In this document: positions 9,771 through 18,156 of the stretch, one piece after another | Layout: every line of letters starts with the position of its first letter | How positions within the stretch are numbered: position 1 is the first letter of the stretch | From: Pleurocapsaceae cyanobacterium CSU_1_1 | GTDB lineage: Bacteria; Cyanobacteriota; Cyanobacteriia; Cyanobacteriales; Xenococcaceae | Reading direction: 5' to 3' | Assembly: GCA_012034765.1 (NCBI GenBank) | Contig: JAAUOU010000050.1 | Location: 1-32,712 of the forward strand | Length of the DNA stretch: 32,712 nt | The notes under the pieces: generated by a model | What the model was told of the DNA's origin: nothing | The model's database searches: none | The model's input: only the letters and a program-made list of their open reading frames with translations | Translations under genes and position numbers: made by a program

Positions 9771-11003
9771 CTACCTTACCACTGGTGGCTGTGGAGGTGG
9801 GACAATTCCAGGTTTGTAAAGTAAAGCATCAATCTTTTTCAAAGTGGCTAAATCAGCTTCAGGTAACTTATCTGAACTATCTGCCTCCAAAAAATTAAAC
9901 GCACGACGAAACTCGGAGGGGGTAGCAGCAACAGGAGCAGTAAAATGACAGGGAATGACTCGCTTGAAATTCCAGCTAGCAACTTTATCCGCCCATGCTA
10001 GGGTTTCTTTAGGAGCGCGATTAAGAATTAAGGTCTGTAGGATGGGGGCGACTAGTAGGCGACCATCTTGGCGTAATTGAGCAAAAGCAGTTTGCCAATT
10101 GGGTTGCCACTGAAAGGGAAACAAACCCCAATAAGTTTGAGCCGATTTGTCAGGCGATCGCCAAGCATCTTTTAAGATCTTACCCAAGGAAGGTATATCC
10201 AAGACACTAGAGCGAAAATACATCGCAAATAAGCAAATTCTTTGCCAACCCTTGAGGCGATTTTCAGGCGTATCCGTAATCTGCTCTCGACCATTTTCAC
10301 GGGCATGAAACAGCAAAGGAAACAAATCCTGTTCAATGATTTCGGGCGGGCGATTGGGAATTGAGACAATTGAGTCGGTTAAAAGCAGAGTTTGCGATCG
10401 CTTATGGAAAAAAGCCACTTCCTCAAATTGACCTAATCTGAGGTCTATATCACCTAAAATAGCGTAATCAAACTCATCAGCAAAGGGGGTTTGGCTACTG
10501 TCGGTAGGTAAAACTTGGGTGCGCCGAGGGGGAAAACCCAGCCAGCTTAAGGGCAGATTCACAGGAAAACTCCACTGTTTTGGGGCAATAAATACCGTTG
10601 CTTGAGGAAACTTGCGCGCAAACGGACCAACAAAATATTTATGCTCCAGTCCAGAGATAGTGGGCAAGATAATATATTTCACCTCTCCATGTTCTGCTAC
10701 CAACTCCTGTACTAAATCGATGCACTGCGGAGTAGGGGCAACGGGAGCATATACGAGGAGTCCTCCTTGGTCTAATCTAATCACGGTCATACGAATTGGC
10801 ACTACCACATAGAAAATGCCCTGTAGTTGATCGAAAGTCCAGATTGTCTCGGGTAAAATTTCTCGCCGAATTGTACGACGCTTACTATAAGGATAAATCG
10901 GCACGTTTGCCCAAAAATGCCAATGATACTGGCGATCTTTAATTTGATTGTGACGTAACTTATTTGTTGATAGTTGATTCACTCTAACTCGCTCTCCACC
11001 CAA
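9771..11003 (-). CDS. DUF4336 domain protein (metallo-beta-lactamase-like fold)
   Basis: A 410-residue conserved cyanobacterial protein. Hallmarks include YPYSKRRTIRREIL and TIWTFDQLQGIFYVVVPIRM near residues 37-72, a VYAPVAPT...LVQELVAEHGEVKYIILPT stretch, LEHKYFVGPFARKFPQA, and a C-terminal VIPCHFTAPV segment resembling the His-containing end of a beta-lactamase-like fold. Its biochemical role is not established. The start is uncertain: the first about 25 residues are unlike the conserved core and a shorter version is possible. A second beta-lactamase-type gene follows at 11140-12027 on the same strand, about 135 bp upstream, but repeats separate them, so an operon is not obvious. Confidence 0.8.
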   Translation of the reverse strand: MGGERVRVNQLSTNKLRHNQIKDRQYHWHFWANVPIYPYSKRRTIRREILPETIWTFDQLQGIFYVVVPIRMTVIRLDQGGLLVYAPVAPTPQCIDLVQELVAEHGEVKYIILPTISGLEHKYFVGPFARKFPQATVFIAPKQWSFPVNLPLSWLGFPPRRTQVLPTDSSQTPFADEFDYAILGDIDLRLGQFEEVAFFHKRSQTLLLTDSIVSIPNRPPEIIEQDLFPLLFHARENGREQITDTPENRLKGWQRICLFAMYFRSSVLDIPSLGKILKDAWRSPDKSAQTYWGLFPFQWQPNWQTAFAQLRQDGRLLVAPILQTLILNRAPKETLAWADKVASWNFKRVIPCHFTAPVAATPSEFRRAFNFLEADSSDKLPEADLATLKKIDALLYKPGIVPPPQPPVVR

Positions 11004-11110
11004 TGCACAAATTTCTTTTGTCTACATATTCTCGCTGAAAACAGGTCTTTGTTGACACTCCCATTCTCTAGGAGACTTGGGCGTAAATAAAGCTACTATG
11101 CGTAAGGTCA

Positions 11111-11136
11111 GCTTATCCTTTAGGACTTTTGACTTC
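11111..11136. repeat. Interspersed repeat with TCCTTTAGGA palindrome, copy 1
   Basis: A 26-bp sequence starting GCTTATCCTTTAGGAC and ending in GACTTC recurs at 13369-13394 with one mismatch. Its core TCCTTTAGGA (11116-11125) is a near-perfect palindrome that also occurs at 13137, 24473 and 30606. Confidence 0.75.
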
Positions 11137-11139
11137 TAA

Positions 11140-12027
11140 CTAATAACTGGTATCAACTGAGTTTTTCATCCAATTCAAACATATCTGCATTTGCTGTTTC
11201 ATGGTCGCGCGATCGCTCTCGAAGCGACGACCATGTCCTGGTAAAACCCATTCAAAAGAGTAATTTGCCAATTTTTCCATTGACCGCACTTGTTCCTTCC
11301 ATGAATACCAAGAATAAGCACGAAAGGCATAAAGATGATTGAGATATTTCGACCAAGCTAAATGATCGCCTGTAAATAAAAATTTCTGGTCAAAAAGTAG
11401 TACTGTATGTCCTTTACTATGTCCTGGTACGGGAATAATTAAAACATCGTCGCTAAATTGAATTGGGTCGACACCTTGAAGTTGAATTTCCACAGCTTTA
11501 GTATCTGAAGTAATATCGTCACTATGAAGAATGCGATCGCATTGGAAATGGTCATGAAATTTTTGATGATCGGCAACATCATCTCGATGGGTTAAATATA
11601 GGTAGCGTAAACCCCCCATTGCTTCTAATCTTTTCACCAAAGGAGGAGAATATCGAGGTGAGTCAACTAAAATATTACCTTCCGCTCTTTGAATAAAATA
11701 ACTGGCTGCGCCGTAAGAATTTTCTGCATGATAGCCACAATGATATACGTTATCGGCGATTAAAATAGGCAAGCTTTGTTGTGCAACTTTAATATCTTTT
11801 GGTTTTTCTACCGTTCCGATTGAAGCTGTAGGACAGGATAACAATGCCTGCATTGCTTTAAGCTGTTCTACTTCGTTACTCGGTTGTTGATATACGGCTG
11901 ATTGTTCCCCGACTTCTTTGAAAATTTCTGAAGCCATCCAGCGACATGTATCACAATCGATGCAGGTGCTATCTACGTAAAAATTACCACTAATATTTTC
12001 CGAGCGTCTTTTTGCTAGTTGAGCCAT
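11140..12027 (-). CDS. Ferredoxin-domain plus metallo-beta-lactamase fold fusion protein
   Basis: A 295-residue fusion. Residues 15-72 form a single-cluster ferredoxin-like domain: Cys22, Cys25 and Cys28 (CIDCDTC) with Cys65 before Pro (SCPTAS), the four ligands expected for a [4Fe-4S] cluster. Residues about 85-295 are a metallo-beta-lactamase fold with THRDDVADH (146-154), PGHSKGHT (201-208), GDHLAW (220-225) and LPGHGRRF near 258. The usual HxHxDH metal motif is altered to HxDDxxDH. The substrate is unknown. The combination suggests a redox-dependent hydrolase or thiol/persulfide chemistry, but that is inference. The ATG at 12027 gives the ferredoxin domain a short 14-residue lead. Confidence 0.85.
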   Translation of the reverse strand: MAQLAKRRSENISGNFYVDSTCIDCDTCRWMASEIFKEVGEQSAVYQQPSNEVEQLKAMQALLSCPTASIGTVEKPKDIKVAQQSLPILIADNVYHCGYHAENSYGAASYFIQRAEGNILVDSPRYSPPLVKRLEAMGGLRYLYLTHRDDVADHQKFHDHFQCDRILHSDDITSDTKAVEIQLQGVDPIQFSDDVLIIPVPGHSKGHTVLLFDQKFLFTGDHLAWSKYLNHLYAFRAYSWYSWKEQVRSMEKLANYSFEWVLPGHGRRFESDRATMKQQMQICLNWMKNSVDTSY

Positions 12028-12058
12028 TTGTCTTAAGGATCAATTTTAATCTAAGAAT

Positions 12059-13073
12059 TCAATCCTCATACCAACTCGATCGCCAAGCTGCTTGCGCCTC
12101 AATTATTGCAAGTTCTTGTTGAATTGCTTGATATTGACTGTCAAGTTTTTTTACTTTGCTCATCAGGTTGCGAATTTGTCCCCGCTTGGCATTTAAAAGA
12201 TGATCGGAAAATTCTACTTCTGCTAAACGCAAACGCAATAGACTAATTTGCAGAGATTTTTTCCCTGATTTTGATTTTTTACTTTTGTCACTTTCAATTG
12301 TTAAATTCATCACATGAGCAACTTGAGGCGGGTGGGAATTATTTCTCATGCCTTTGCCAACATCTGCCTGCATTGCTACATCAATAACTTGATTTGGCAG
12401 GCGATCGGGAATAATTTTCGACCCTTGAAGTAGCTGATTAACTTTCTTGGAAGTTTCATCTAGGGTTTTTAATTTCACGTTCAATCTGCTGATGCCATGA
12501 AATTAGATGCTCAGGGTTTTCAAAGTCTATTTGTTCCTTGATTACTTCTTCGAGGAAATTATCTGGCTTAAGCTCTTCATCTAAGCTAGTATCGATAGAA
12601 CTGGTATCGATCGCAATCAATTCAATATTTTCTAGGTCTTCAATATTTTCAAGATTGGCTATTTCGGCTTTGATTAACTCTAAATCATTCTGCGCTAAAG
12701 TATTCTCCGCTTCTCCTTCTCTGCTTGGCTTAGGTAATTTTTTAATTAACTCTGCCATCAAGTTCAATTGTGAAGGTTTTGGCTCTAGTTCTTTTCGGGT
12801 AATAATTTCGGTTAGTTGTGGCTTGAGATCGAGACTAAGCTGTCTGAGTTTTTGCTGTAGATCTTGTTTAGCGCTCAAAGACAAATTAGTAAATGATTGG
12901 GGATAAATTTGAGTACAAATTTGATAGCAAGCTAAAATTAGCTGTTGTTTGAGGGAATGACCTAAAAGTTCTAGGTAGCTGCTATGTAGCGCCTCAAGTT
13001 CAGTCGCGGTTTCGGCTACTTGTGATTTTAAATTTTCGAGGTTTTGCTTTACTTGCTGAATCGATTTTGTCAT
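12059..13073 (-). pseudogene. Conserved cyanobacterial protein of unknown function, frame broken once
   Basis: Two overlapping minus-strand frames (12456-13073, 205 residues; 12059-12484, 141 residues with a TTG start) are most simply one gene. The upstream frame ends ...IEREIKNPR and the other begins ...LKTLDETSKKVNQ. Dropping one base of the 5-base homopolymer at 12466-12470 gives a continuous IEREIKTLDETSKKV and a 337-residue protein. The N-terminal about 90 residues are helical and likely coiled, the middle is acidic and low complexity (about 115-175), and the C-terminal region is again helical, ending AAWRSSWYED, an ending I associate with a cyanobacterial hypothetical family. The function is unknown. 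Two genuinely separate overlapping genes is the alternative, but the second lacks a good ribosome-binding site. Confidence 0.65.
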
Positions 13074-13446
13074 CCTATCTTTTATATGTGTTCACGGGAC
13101 AGATGATTAGCAGCCTGATAATGCGTAGCTAGTTTATCCTAAAGGATACACTTCGTTATCTTAATTCCATCTTTTGAAAAAAGCAAAAGTCGCAGAACAT
13201 TCATTAAACCAGATGAGAATCTTCAAAGTTTAATGCAGCCTACGACTAGTGGACGTGGACATAAATAAAGCACCTATTCAAAAAGTTTGAAACCTTTAAA
13301 CTAAAAGACTTCTGACTTTTGACTTTTGATTTGCCCTAAAGGACTAGCTCCTTACGTCGCGTCGCGAAGCTTATCCTTTAGGACTTTTAACTTCCGCGTA
13401 GCGGTACTAGTGGGATGGTAATTTGCACCCACAAATTTGTTTTGCT
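13074..13446. other. Repeat-packed intergenic region upstream of the DUF gene and downstream of tsf
   Basis: No gene. It holds TCCTAAAGGA at 13137-13146, a heptamer array ACTTCTG-ACTTTTG-ACTTTTG at 13308-13328, CCTAAAGG at 13335-13342, a GTCGCGTCGCG palindrome near 13356, the second copy of the 26-bp repeat at 13369-13394, and CCGC-GTA-GCGG at 13394-13404. It looks like a landing zone for small interspersed elements. Confidence 0.65.
13369..13394. repeat. Interspersed repeat with TCCTTTAGGA palindrome, copy 2
   Basis: Same 26-bp unit as 11111-11136 in the same orientation, with one difference (TTTTAACTTC instead of TTTTGACTTC). Confidence 0.75.
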
Positions 13447-14106
13447 CTATTTTTGTCCTGTTTGAGCAGCCACTTCATCAGCGAAGTTGGATTCTACTTT
13501 TTCAATCCCTTCTCCCAAGACAAAACGAACAAAACGACGCACCTGAATGTTTTCTCCCAACTGAGATATACTCTGTTTGACTAATTCTTCGACAGTAATA
13601 CTCTGGTCGCGAATATAGGGTTGAGGTAACAAAGCAATTTCGTTTAAACGCTTGTCGATTCTACCAGTAACAATTTTTTCTTTAATATTATCTGGTTTAC
13701 CGTCTAGGTCATCTCGACCCATTTCAATTTCTTTTTCCTTAGCCACGGTACTTTCAGGAATATCGCTGGTTCTCACGAATTCTACGTTAGGACAGGCCGC
13801 AATCTGCATGGCAATGTTTTTAACTAACTCTTGAAACTCTTCACGACGCGCCACAAAATCTGTTTCGCAGTTTACTTCTACCAATACGCCAATTCTTCCG
13901 CCAGTATGAATATAGCTTTCTACCAATCCTTCGGCCGCAACACGACCTTGTTTTTTATCAGCAGAAATAGTTCCTTTTTGACGCAACCATTCGATCGCTT
14001 TGGTCATGTCGCCTTCATTTTCGGTTAAGGCTTTTTTACAATCCATCATCCCCGCACCAGTTTTTTCGCGGAGTTCTTTGACTACTTTTGCCGATATAGT
14101 TGCCAT
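13447..14106 (-). CDS. tsf: Translation elongation factor Ts
   Basis: Nucleotide exchange factor for EF-Tu. The 219-residue length is the usual short cyanobacterial form. It begins with the family signature [19 protein letters not shown] (UBA-like domain, about 9-27) followed by EWLRQKG, and has the exchange motif NCETDFVAR (about 79-87). The C-terminal [26 protein letters not shown] region is complete. It lies 237 bp downstream of rpsB on the same strand, the common rpsB-tsf order, with a long inverted repeat between them. Confidence 0.97.
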   Translation of the reverse strand: MATISAKVVKELREKTGAGMMDCKKALTENEGDMTKAIEWLRQKGTISADKKQGRVAAEGLVESYIHTGGRIGVLVEVNCETDFVARREEFQELVKNIAMQIAACPNVEFVRTSDIPESTVAKEKEIEMGRDDLDGKPDNIKEKIVTGRIDKRLNEIALLPQPYIRDQSITVEELVKQSISQLGENIQVRRFVRFVLGEGIEKVESNFADEVAAQTGQK

Positions 14107-14246
14107 ATTTTTCTGTTTTAATTTAATTCTAGTGACGACAAAATAATTTTAAATTATGTTGGCAGAAGCTCTAATCATTAGATTAGCCAATATCTATTCT
14201 TCTTCGAGGACGTGATTTGAGTCCACAGATCTAATTTTAGATGATT

Positions 14247-14290
14247 CAGGACTTATACAATCAACAGCATAGATTAATGCATAAGTCCTG
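14247..14290 (-). promoter_or_regulatory. Long-stem inverted repeat between rpsB and tsf
   Basis: CAGGACTTAT (14247-14256) and ATAAGTCCTG (14281-14290) form a perfect 10-bp stem with a 24-nt loop. It lies between the rpsB stop and the tsf start and has no U-tract, so an attenuator, a processing site or a regulator of tsf expression is more likely than a simple terminator. The role is inferred. Confidence 0.5.
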
Positions 14291-14343
14291 TCAGTGTTGT
14301 GACTAATCCCTACTTGCTAGCAATTTGGTTGGTGAGATTAAGT

Positions 14344-15144
14344 CTATTCTTCGCTATCGGCATCCACTTCTTCGGGTTCTTCCGCTTCTTCTTCTGCGCT
14401 AGGATATTCATCTGTATCGACTCCTTCCTCAAGCTCATCATAATCATCCTGATTATCTGGCTGACCATGGCGACCTTCATAAATAGCGTCCGCTAGTTTA
14501 CTGACGATTAACTTGATCGAACGAATGGCATCATCATTGGCAGGAATTGCCACATCGGCTACTAAAGGATCGCAGTTGGTATCCAAGAGGGAAACCACAG
14601 GAATACCTAGTTTTTGACATTCAGCGATCGCATTGTGTTCCCGCTTTTGGTCGATAATTACGACAATATCAGGCACTTTACGCATCATTTTGATGCCACC
14701 TAAATATTTTTGTAATTTACTCATTTCACGACGCAATACTGAAGCTTCTTTCTTGGGTCTTCTGTCTAAAGCGCCAGTTTCTTCCAGATTTTCAATTTCT
14801 TTGAGTCTTTCTACTCTGGTTTTGATGGTTTCCCAGTTAGTTAACATTCCCCCCAACCATCTTTGGTTGACGTAGAAAGCACCACAGCGAGACGCTTCTT
14901 GAGCAATAATTCCTGCTGCTTGGCGTTTAGTACCAACAAAAAGAACTCGCTTGCCTCGCTCTGAAGAGGAGCGCATATAGTCATAGGCTTCTTCCATTAA
15001 CTGTGCAGTTTGCACCAAGTCAATGATATGTACACCGTTACGAGCAGTATAGATGTATTGAGACATCCGCGGATTCCAACGACGGGTCTGATGACCGAAG
15101 TGAACCCCCGATTCTAAAAGTTCTGCGAGAGAAACTACTGGCAT
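14344..15144 (-). CDS. rpsB: 30S ribosomal protein S2
   Basis: A 266-residue ribosomal protein of the small-subunit neck. It begins [19 protein letters not shown] and has the family signatures [12 protein letters not shown] and [17 protein letters not shown]...[15 protein letters not shown]. The C-terminus carries a highly acidic extension (about 235-266), common in cyanobacterial S2. AAGGAG lies 10 bases before the ATG. The leader upstream has a candidate pseudoknot that overlaps this ribosome-binding site, and a good sigma70-type promoter lies beyond it. tsf follows. Confidence 0.97.
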   Translation of the reverse strand: MPVVSLAELLESGVHFGHQTRRWNPRMSQYIYTARNGVHIIDLVQTAQLMEEAYDYMRSSSERGKRVLFVGTKRQAAGIIAQEASRCGAFYVNQRWLGGMLTNWETIKTRVERLKEIENLEETGALDRRPKKEASVLRREMSKLQKYLGGIKMMRKVPDIVVIIDQKREHNAIAECQKLGIPVVSLLDTNCDPLVADVAIPANDDAIRSIKLIVSKLADAIYEGRHGQPDNQDDYDELEEGVDTDEYPSAEEEAEEPEEVDADSEE

Positions 15145-15155
15145 ATTGTTTTTTA

Positions 15156-15223
15156 CTCCTTCGGGTTAATCCTCCATTCAGGGACATTTTTAGTCAAGGT
15201 AAAAACACCCGAAAGCCTGAATG
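15156..15223 (-). promoter_or_regulatory. Candidate rpsB leader pseudoknot (S2 autoregulation element)
   Basis: In mRNA order: stem 1 is CATTCAGG (15223-15216) with CCTGAATG (15182-15175). Stem 2 is TTCGGGT (15213-15207), inside the loop of stem 1, with ACCCGAA (15166-15160) beyond it, so the two cross as an H-type pseudoknot. An extra hairpin TTTTTA/TAAAAA (15205-15200 with 15192-15187) fits between them. The 3' strand of stem 2 runs directly into the Shine-Dalgarno GAAGGAG (15162-15156), so folding would hide the ribosome-binding site. Pseudoknotted S2-controlled rpsB leaders are known from gammaproteobacteria; I know of none described for cyanobacteria. Confidence 0.6.
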
Positions 15224-15258
15224 TGTGAATTGTTTTATTTTGCGTATACTAGTCTAGC

Positions 15259-15286
15259 ACTATAAGCTCTTGATAGCCTTAGTCAA
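15259..15286 (-). promoter_or_regulatory. Predicted sigma70-type promoter of rpsB-tsf
   Basis: On the minus strand TTGACT (15286-15281) and TATAGT (15264-15259) are separated by 16 bp. Transcription would start near 15252, giving a leader of about 107 nt that contains the whole candidate pseudoknot. Confidence 0.5.
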
Positions 15287-15367
15287 AAGTTAGAAGTATC
15301 GCAATTTAATTAAAAAGTAGATAAAGCAGGTAAAATTTAAGCAGATTGTTACATCACAGTATAGTTA

Positions 15368-15790
15368 ATGGCATCATTACCTCAATATCGACCCAAAAAG
15401 TTGTCTCTTGGCCCATTAGAAGCCGAAATACTGGATATAATCTGGGATTTAAAAGTAGCTACGGTTAAAAATGTCCACGAGCAAATTTTAAAAGATCCCG
15501 ATCGCGAGCTAGCTTATACTTCAGTAACGACGGTGTTACAGCGATTGACTAGTAAAGGGTGGCTTAAGTGCAGTAAAAAAGGCAAAGCTTTCTCTTGGCA
15601 ACCCCTACTTTCCAGGGAACAAGCCCAAGCGATCCGCTCCTACGAACAGCTTAATGGTTTTTTAGCGGTAAGCAATCCTGATGTGGTGGCAGCTTTTGCA
15701 GACAGCTTAGATACTGCTAGTCTAGAACAAATAGAAGCGATCGCCGAGCGCCTTAATAATATTCGTCGTCAAAGAGAGGAGCAAAGCTAA
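15368..15790 (+). CDS. BlaI/MecI/CopY family transcriptional repressor
   Basis: A 140-residue winged-helix repressor. LGPLEAEILDIIWDLKVATVKNV (about 13-35) and YTSVTTVLQRLTSKGWL (about 50-66) are the usual DNA-binding elements of penicillinase-type repressors. The C-terminal dimerisation helices follow (about 77-130). Its stop overlaps the start of an M56 peptidase (TAATG), as in blaI-blaR1 pairs, where the peptidase triggers loss of repression. It is divergent from rpsB across 223 bp. The operator is probably in that gap, but I could not find a clean TACA/TGTA dyad. Confidence 0.88.
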   Translation: MASLPQYRPKKLSLGPLEAEILDIIWDLKVATVKNVHEQILKDPDRELAYTSVTTVLQRLTSKGWLKCSKKGKAFSWQPLLSREQAQAIRSYEQLNGFLAVSNPDVVAAFADSLDTASLEQIEAIAERLNNIRRQREEQS

Positions 15791-16641
15791 TGCATTTGCT
15801 AGCAATTTCAACCGTCGTCATTCTGGCGCTAATTATCCGTTATCAATTAACTCCCTCCTCTGGAGAATGGTCAAAACGCTGGTATAGAACCTTGTTTCTG
15901 TTTTGTTTTCCTGGGTTACTGCTGCTGACAACGGCAATTACCGTATTGTATATGGGTTGTCATGGAGAAATGTTGGGAGTTAAAGCTGGTTCTGTCGGCT
16001 GTTTTATTTCAGGCAGTTTGATCCTATTTGCCAGCGCTTGCTTGCTTAAATTAGCTATCCAAGGCGATCGCTCGATTCGTCAAGTTCGTAACTATCCAAC
16101 CCAAGTTATTGGTCAAACAGCCGCTCAAATTCTAGAGTTTGATTTGCCCTACAGCGCCCAAATTGGTTTTTGGAAGTCGCAGTTAGTGATTAGCAGGGGT
16201 TTATTAACTACCTTAGATCGCGAACATATAACAGCAGTCATTGCTCATGAACAAGCTCATGTAGAATATCGTGATACTTTTTGGTTTTTCTGGTTAGGCT
16301 GGATTCGCTCTTTTAGTTTTTGGCTGCCTAATACAGAATTATTGTGGCAAGAGTTGCTGTTACTCAGAGAATTAAGAGCAGATCGCAAAGCAGCCGAATC
16401 AGTTGATTTCTTATTGCTAGCAGAATCATTGTTAGCAGTAGCCAAAGCTCCCCTAGAATCTCCTATTTGGTGCGTTAGCTTAAATGATGCGCAAATTGGC
16501 GATCGCCTTCAAGAAAGAATCGATTCTTTATTAAACCAAACTGAACCTGTTCCTGGCGATCGTTGGTATAACTGGAGTTGGTTATATCTTTTGCTGATGC
16601 CCTTATTAACTATTCCGCTGCATTATTCAGGGATGAATTAA
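15790..16641 (+). CDS. M56 family membrane metallopeptidase (BlaR1/MecR1-like)
   Basis: A 283-residue membrane zinc peptidase. Membrane segments lie near residues 2-17, 34-55, 70-90, probably 163-180, and 262-278. The zinc site is HEQAH (153-157) with a downstream ELRADRKAA (about 194-202) as third-ligand region. It has no extracellular penicillin-binding sensor domain, unlike true BlaR1, so the signal must be something else, such as an envelope stress or a partner. Translational overlap with the BlaI-like gene makes joint function very likely: cleavage or induced release of the repressor. Confidence 0.88.
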   Translation: MHLLAISTVVILALIIRYQLTPSSGEWSKRWYRTLFLFCFPGLLLLTTAITVLYMGCHGEMLGVKAGSVGCFISGSLILFASACLLKLAIQGDRSIRQVRNYPTQVIGQTAAQILEFDLPYSAQIGFWKSQLVISRGLLTTLDREHITAVIAHEQAHVEYRDTFWFFWLGWIRSFSFWLPNTELLWQELLLLRELRADRKAAESVDFLLLAESLLAVAKAPLESPIWCVSLNDAQIGDRLQERIDSLLNQTEPVPGDRWYNWSWLYLLLMPLLTIPLHYSGMN

Positions 16642-16664
16642 CTGCGTTCAACTTAGCTAGTTTA

Positions 16665-16691
16665 ATCAGCTATCAGCTATCAGCTATCAGC
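16665..16691. repeat. Heptamer tandem repeat ATCAGCT, nearly four copies
   Basis: ATCAGCT is repeated at 16665, 16672 and 16679, followed by ATCAGC. It lies between the convergent M56 peptidase and purM genes, followed by a weak hairpin AATAAC/GTTATT (16705-16727). Confidence 0.85.
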
Positions 16692-16734
16692 CTTGGAAAA
16701 TCATAATAACTGACAGCAATTGTTATTTCAGACC

Positions 16735-17757
16735 CTAGCAAAAAGATAATGTTCCGTCTCCCGATACTACTTGACCAATTTGGGAGGCGGTAATATTTTG
16801 CCCTTTAAACCAGTCTAGAGCCAAATTAGCTTGTTCTGGTGGAACAATTACCACAAAGCCAATACCCATATTAAAAGTATTAAACATTGCTTCTGGTTGA
16901 ATTTTCCCTGCTTGAGCTAACCAATTAAAAACGGGCGGAATTGTCCAGCTATCCTGCTTGACTTCAATCGACTGTTCTTGATTTAAACACCGAGGTAGGT
17001 TTTCTGGTAAACCCCCACCAGTAATATGCGCCATGCTGTGTACTTCAATTTCCGTTTTCAGCAATTCTAAGATTGGTTGGACATAGATTTGTGTGGGCTT
17101 AATTAACTCTGCACCCAGACTCCTACCGTTAAATATTTCTGGTGTATCTGACCAAGAATAACCCCCTGTTTCTACGATCTTCCTGACTAAGCTAAAACCA
17201 TTACTGTGAAGTCCTGCACTAGCTAACCCAATGGCTACATCGCCAATTTCCACTCGCGAGCCATCCAGCAGTTTGCTTTTCTCCACTACACCGACACAAA
17301 ATCCTGCTAAGTCATATTCCCCTAACTGATAAAACCCTGGCATTTCTGCCGTTTCTCCCCCCAAAAGAGCGCAGCCGCTAAGACGACACCCTTGAGCAAT
17401 TCCCTTAACTACTTCTGCTAGCTGTTGAGAGTTGAGTTTTCCTGTGGCTAGATAATCTAAAAAGAAAAGTGGCTCTGCACCAGAGGTCAAAATATCATTG
17501 ACGCACATTGCTACAAGATCGATTCCCACCGTATCGTGACGGTTAATTGCTTGAGCAACTTTGAGCTTAGTCCCAACCCCATCTGTCCCTGAAACCAAAA
17601 CGGGTTGTTGATACCCTGATGGCATCTGAAAATAACCGCCAAAACCACCTAAGCCACCCAAAACCTCTGGTCGATTAGTGCTTTCAACGTCCTGACGAAT
17701 CTGACTAACGAAAGAGCGTCCTGCCTCAACATCAACACCAGCGTCTTTATAGTCCAT
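16735..17757 (-). CDS. purM: Phosphoribosylformylglycinamidine cyclo-ligase (AIR synthetase)
   Basis: Fifth step of purine synthesis: ATP-dependent closure of FGAM to aminoimidazole ribonucleotide. It is 340 residues long, as usual. It starts [17 protein letters not shown] and shows [15 protein letters not shown] (about 54-68), [26 protein letters not shown] (about 77-102), [11 protein letters not shown] (about 136-146), [17 protein letters not shown] (about 182-198) and [14 protein letters not shown] (about 247-260). All substrate and ATP regions are intact. It is monocistronic here, with a 399-bp gap to the next gene on the other strand. Confidence 0.97.
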   Translation of the reverse strand: MDYKDAGVDVEAGRSFVSQIRQDVESTNRPEVLGGLGGFGGYFQMPSGYQQPVLVSGTDGVGTKLKVAQAINRHDTVGIDLVAMCVNDILTSGAEPLFFLDYLATGKLNSQQLAEVVKGIAQGCRLSGCALLGGETAEMPGFYQLGEYDLAGFCVGVVEKSKLLDGSRVEIGDVAIGLASAGLHSNGFSLVRKIVETGGYSWSDTPEIFNGRSLGAELIKPTQIYVQPILELLKTEIEVHSMAHITGGGLPENLPRCLNQEQSIEVKQDSWTIPPVFNWLAQAGKIQPEAMFNTFNMGIGFVVIVPPEQANLALDWFKGQNITASQIGQVVSGDGTLSFC

Positions 17758-18156
17758 AAATCTAATTGCCTAGCTCAAAATAACTACCCTTGTCGTCTAG
17801 AAATATTAAATCAGAAATTTTGTTACTTAAGCCAAAGATAATTTACTTTGCACGCTAAAGCGTTTCTGCGATCGCCTAAATGTACCTTGCTGACAATAAT
17901 TTAGCAGGAGATCGAGATTCAATGGATTAATAAATATGTTCAATAGCTTTTTATCTCTTTTTCCAAATTTTACCTTTTTTGTATTTAGAATAACCATGAT
18001 TTCTAATTCAAATCAGCCAAAACCTTGCAACTCTTTTAAGTGATTGCATATTTTTGTCTTAGATTTATCAAACCCAATGTGGACGCAAATATTAAAAAAA
18101 CATATAAATTTGCTTCTATAAAAATACCCTGACATACAAAATTTTAAATAAGAACA
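17758..18156. other. A/T-rich intergenic region between purM and the RlpA-like gene
   Basis: No open frame or convincing structure. It carries a HIP1-type GCGATCGC near 17868 and long poly-T and poly-A patches. It presumably contains the two divergent promoters of purM and the RlpA-like gene, but no clean -35/-10 pair was found. Confidence 0.45.

Noticed and set aside
12456-12484. Programmed ribosomal frameshift in the unknown minus-strand gene
   Set aside because: A run of five A is a weak slippery site and the same single-base pattern occurs in five unrelated genes nearby, so an indel is simpler.
15300-15367. BlaI-type operator upstream of the repressor gene
   Set aside because: TTACATCACAGTA is suggestive but gives no clean TACA/TGTA dyad.
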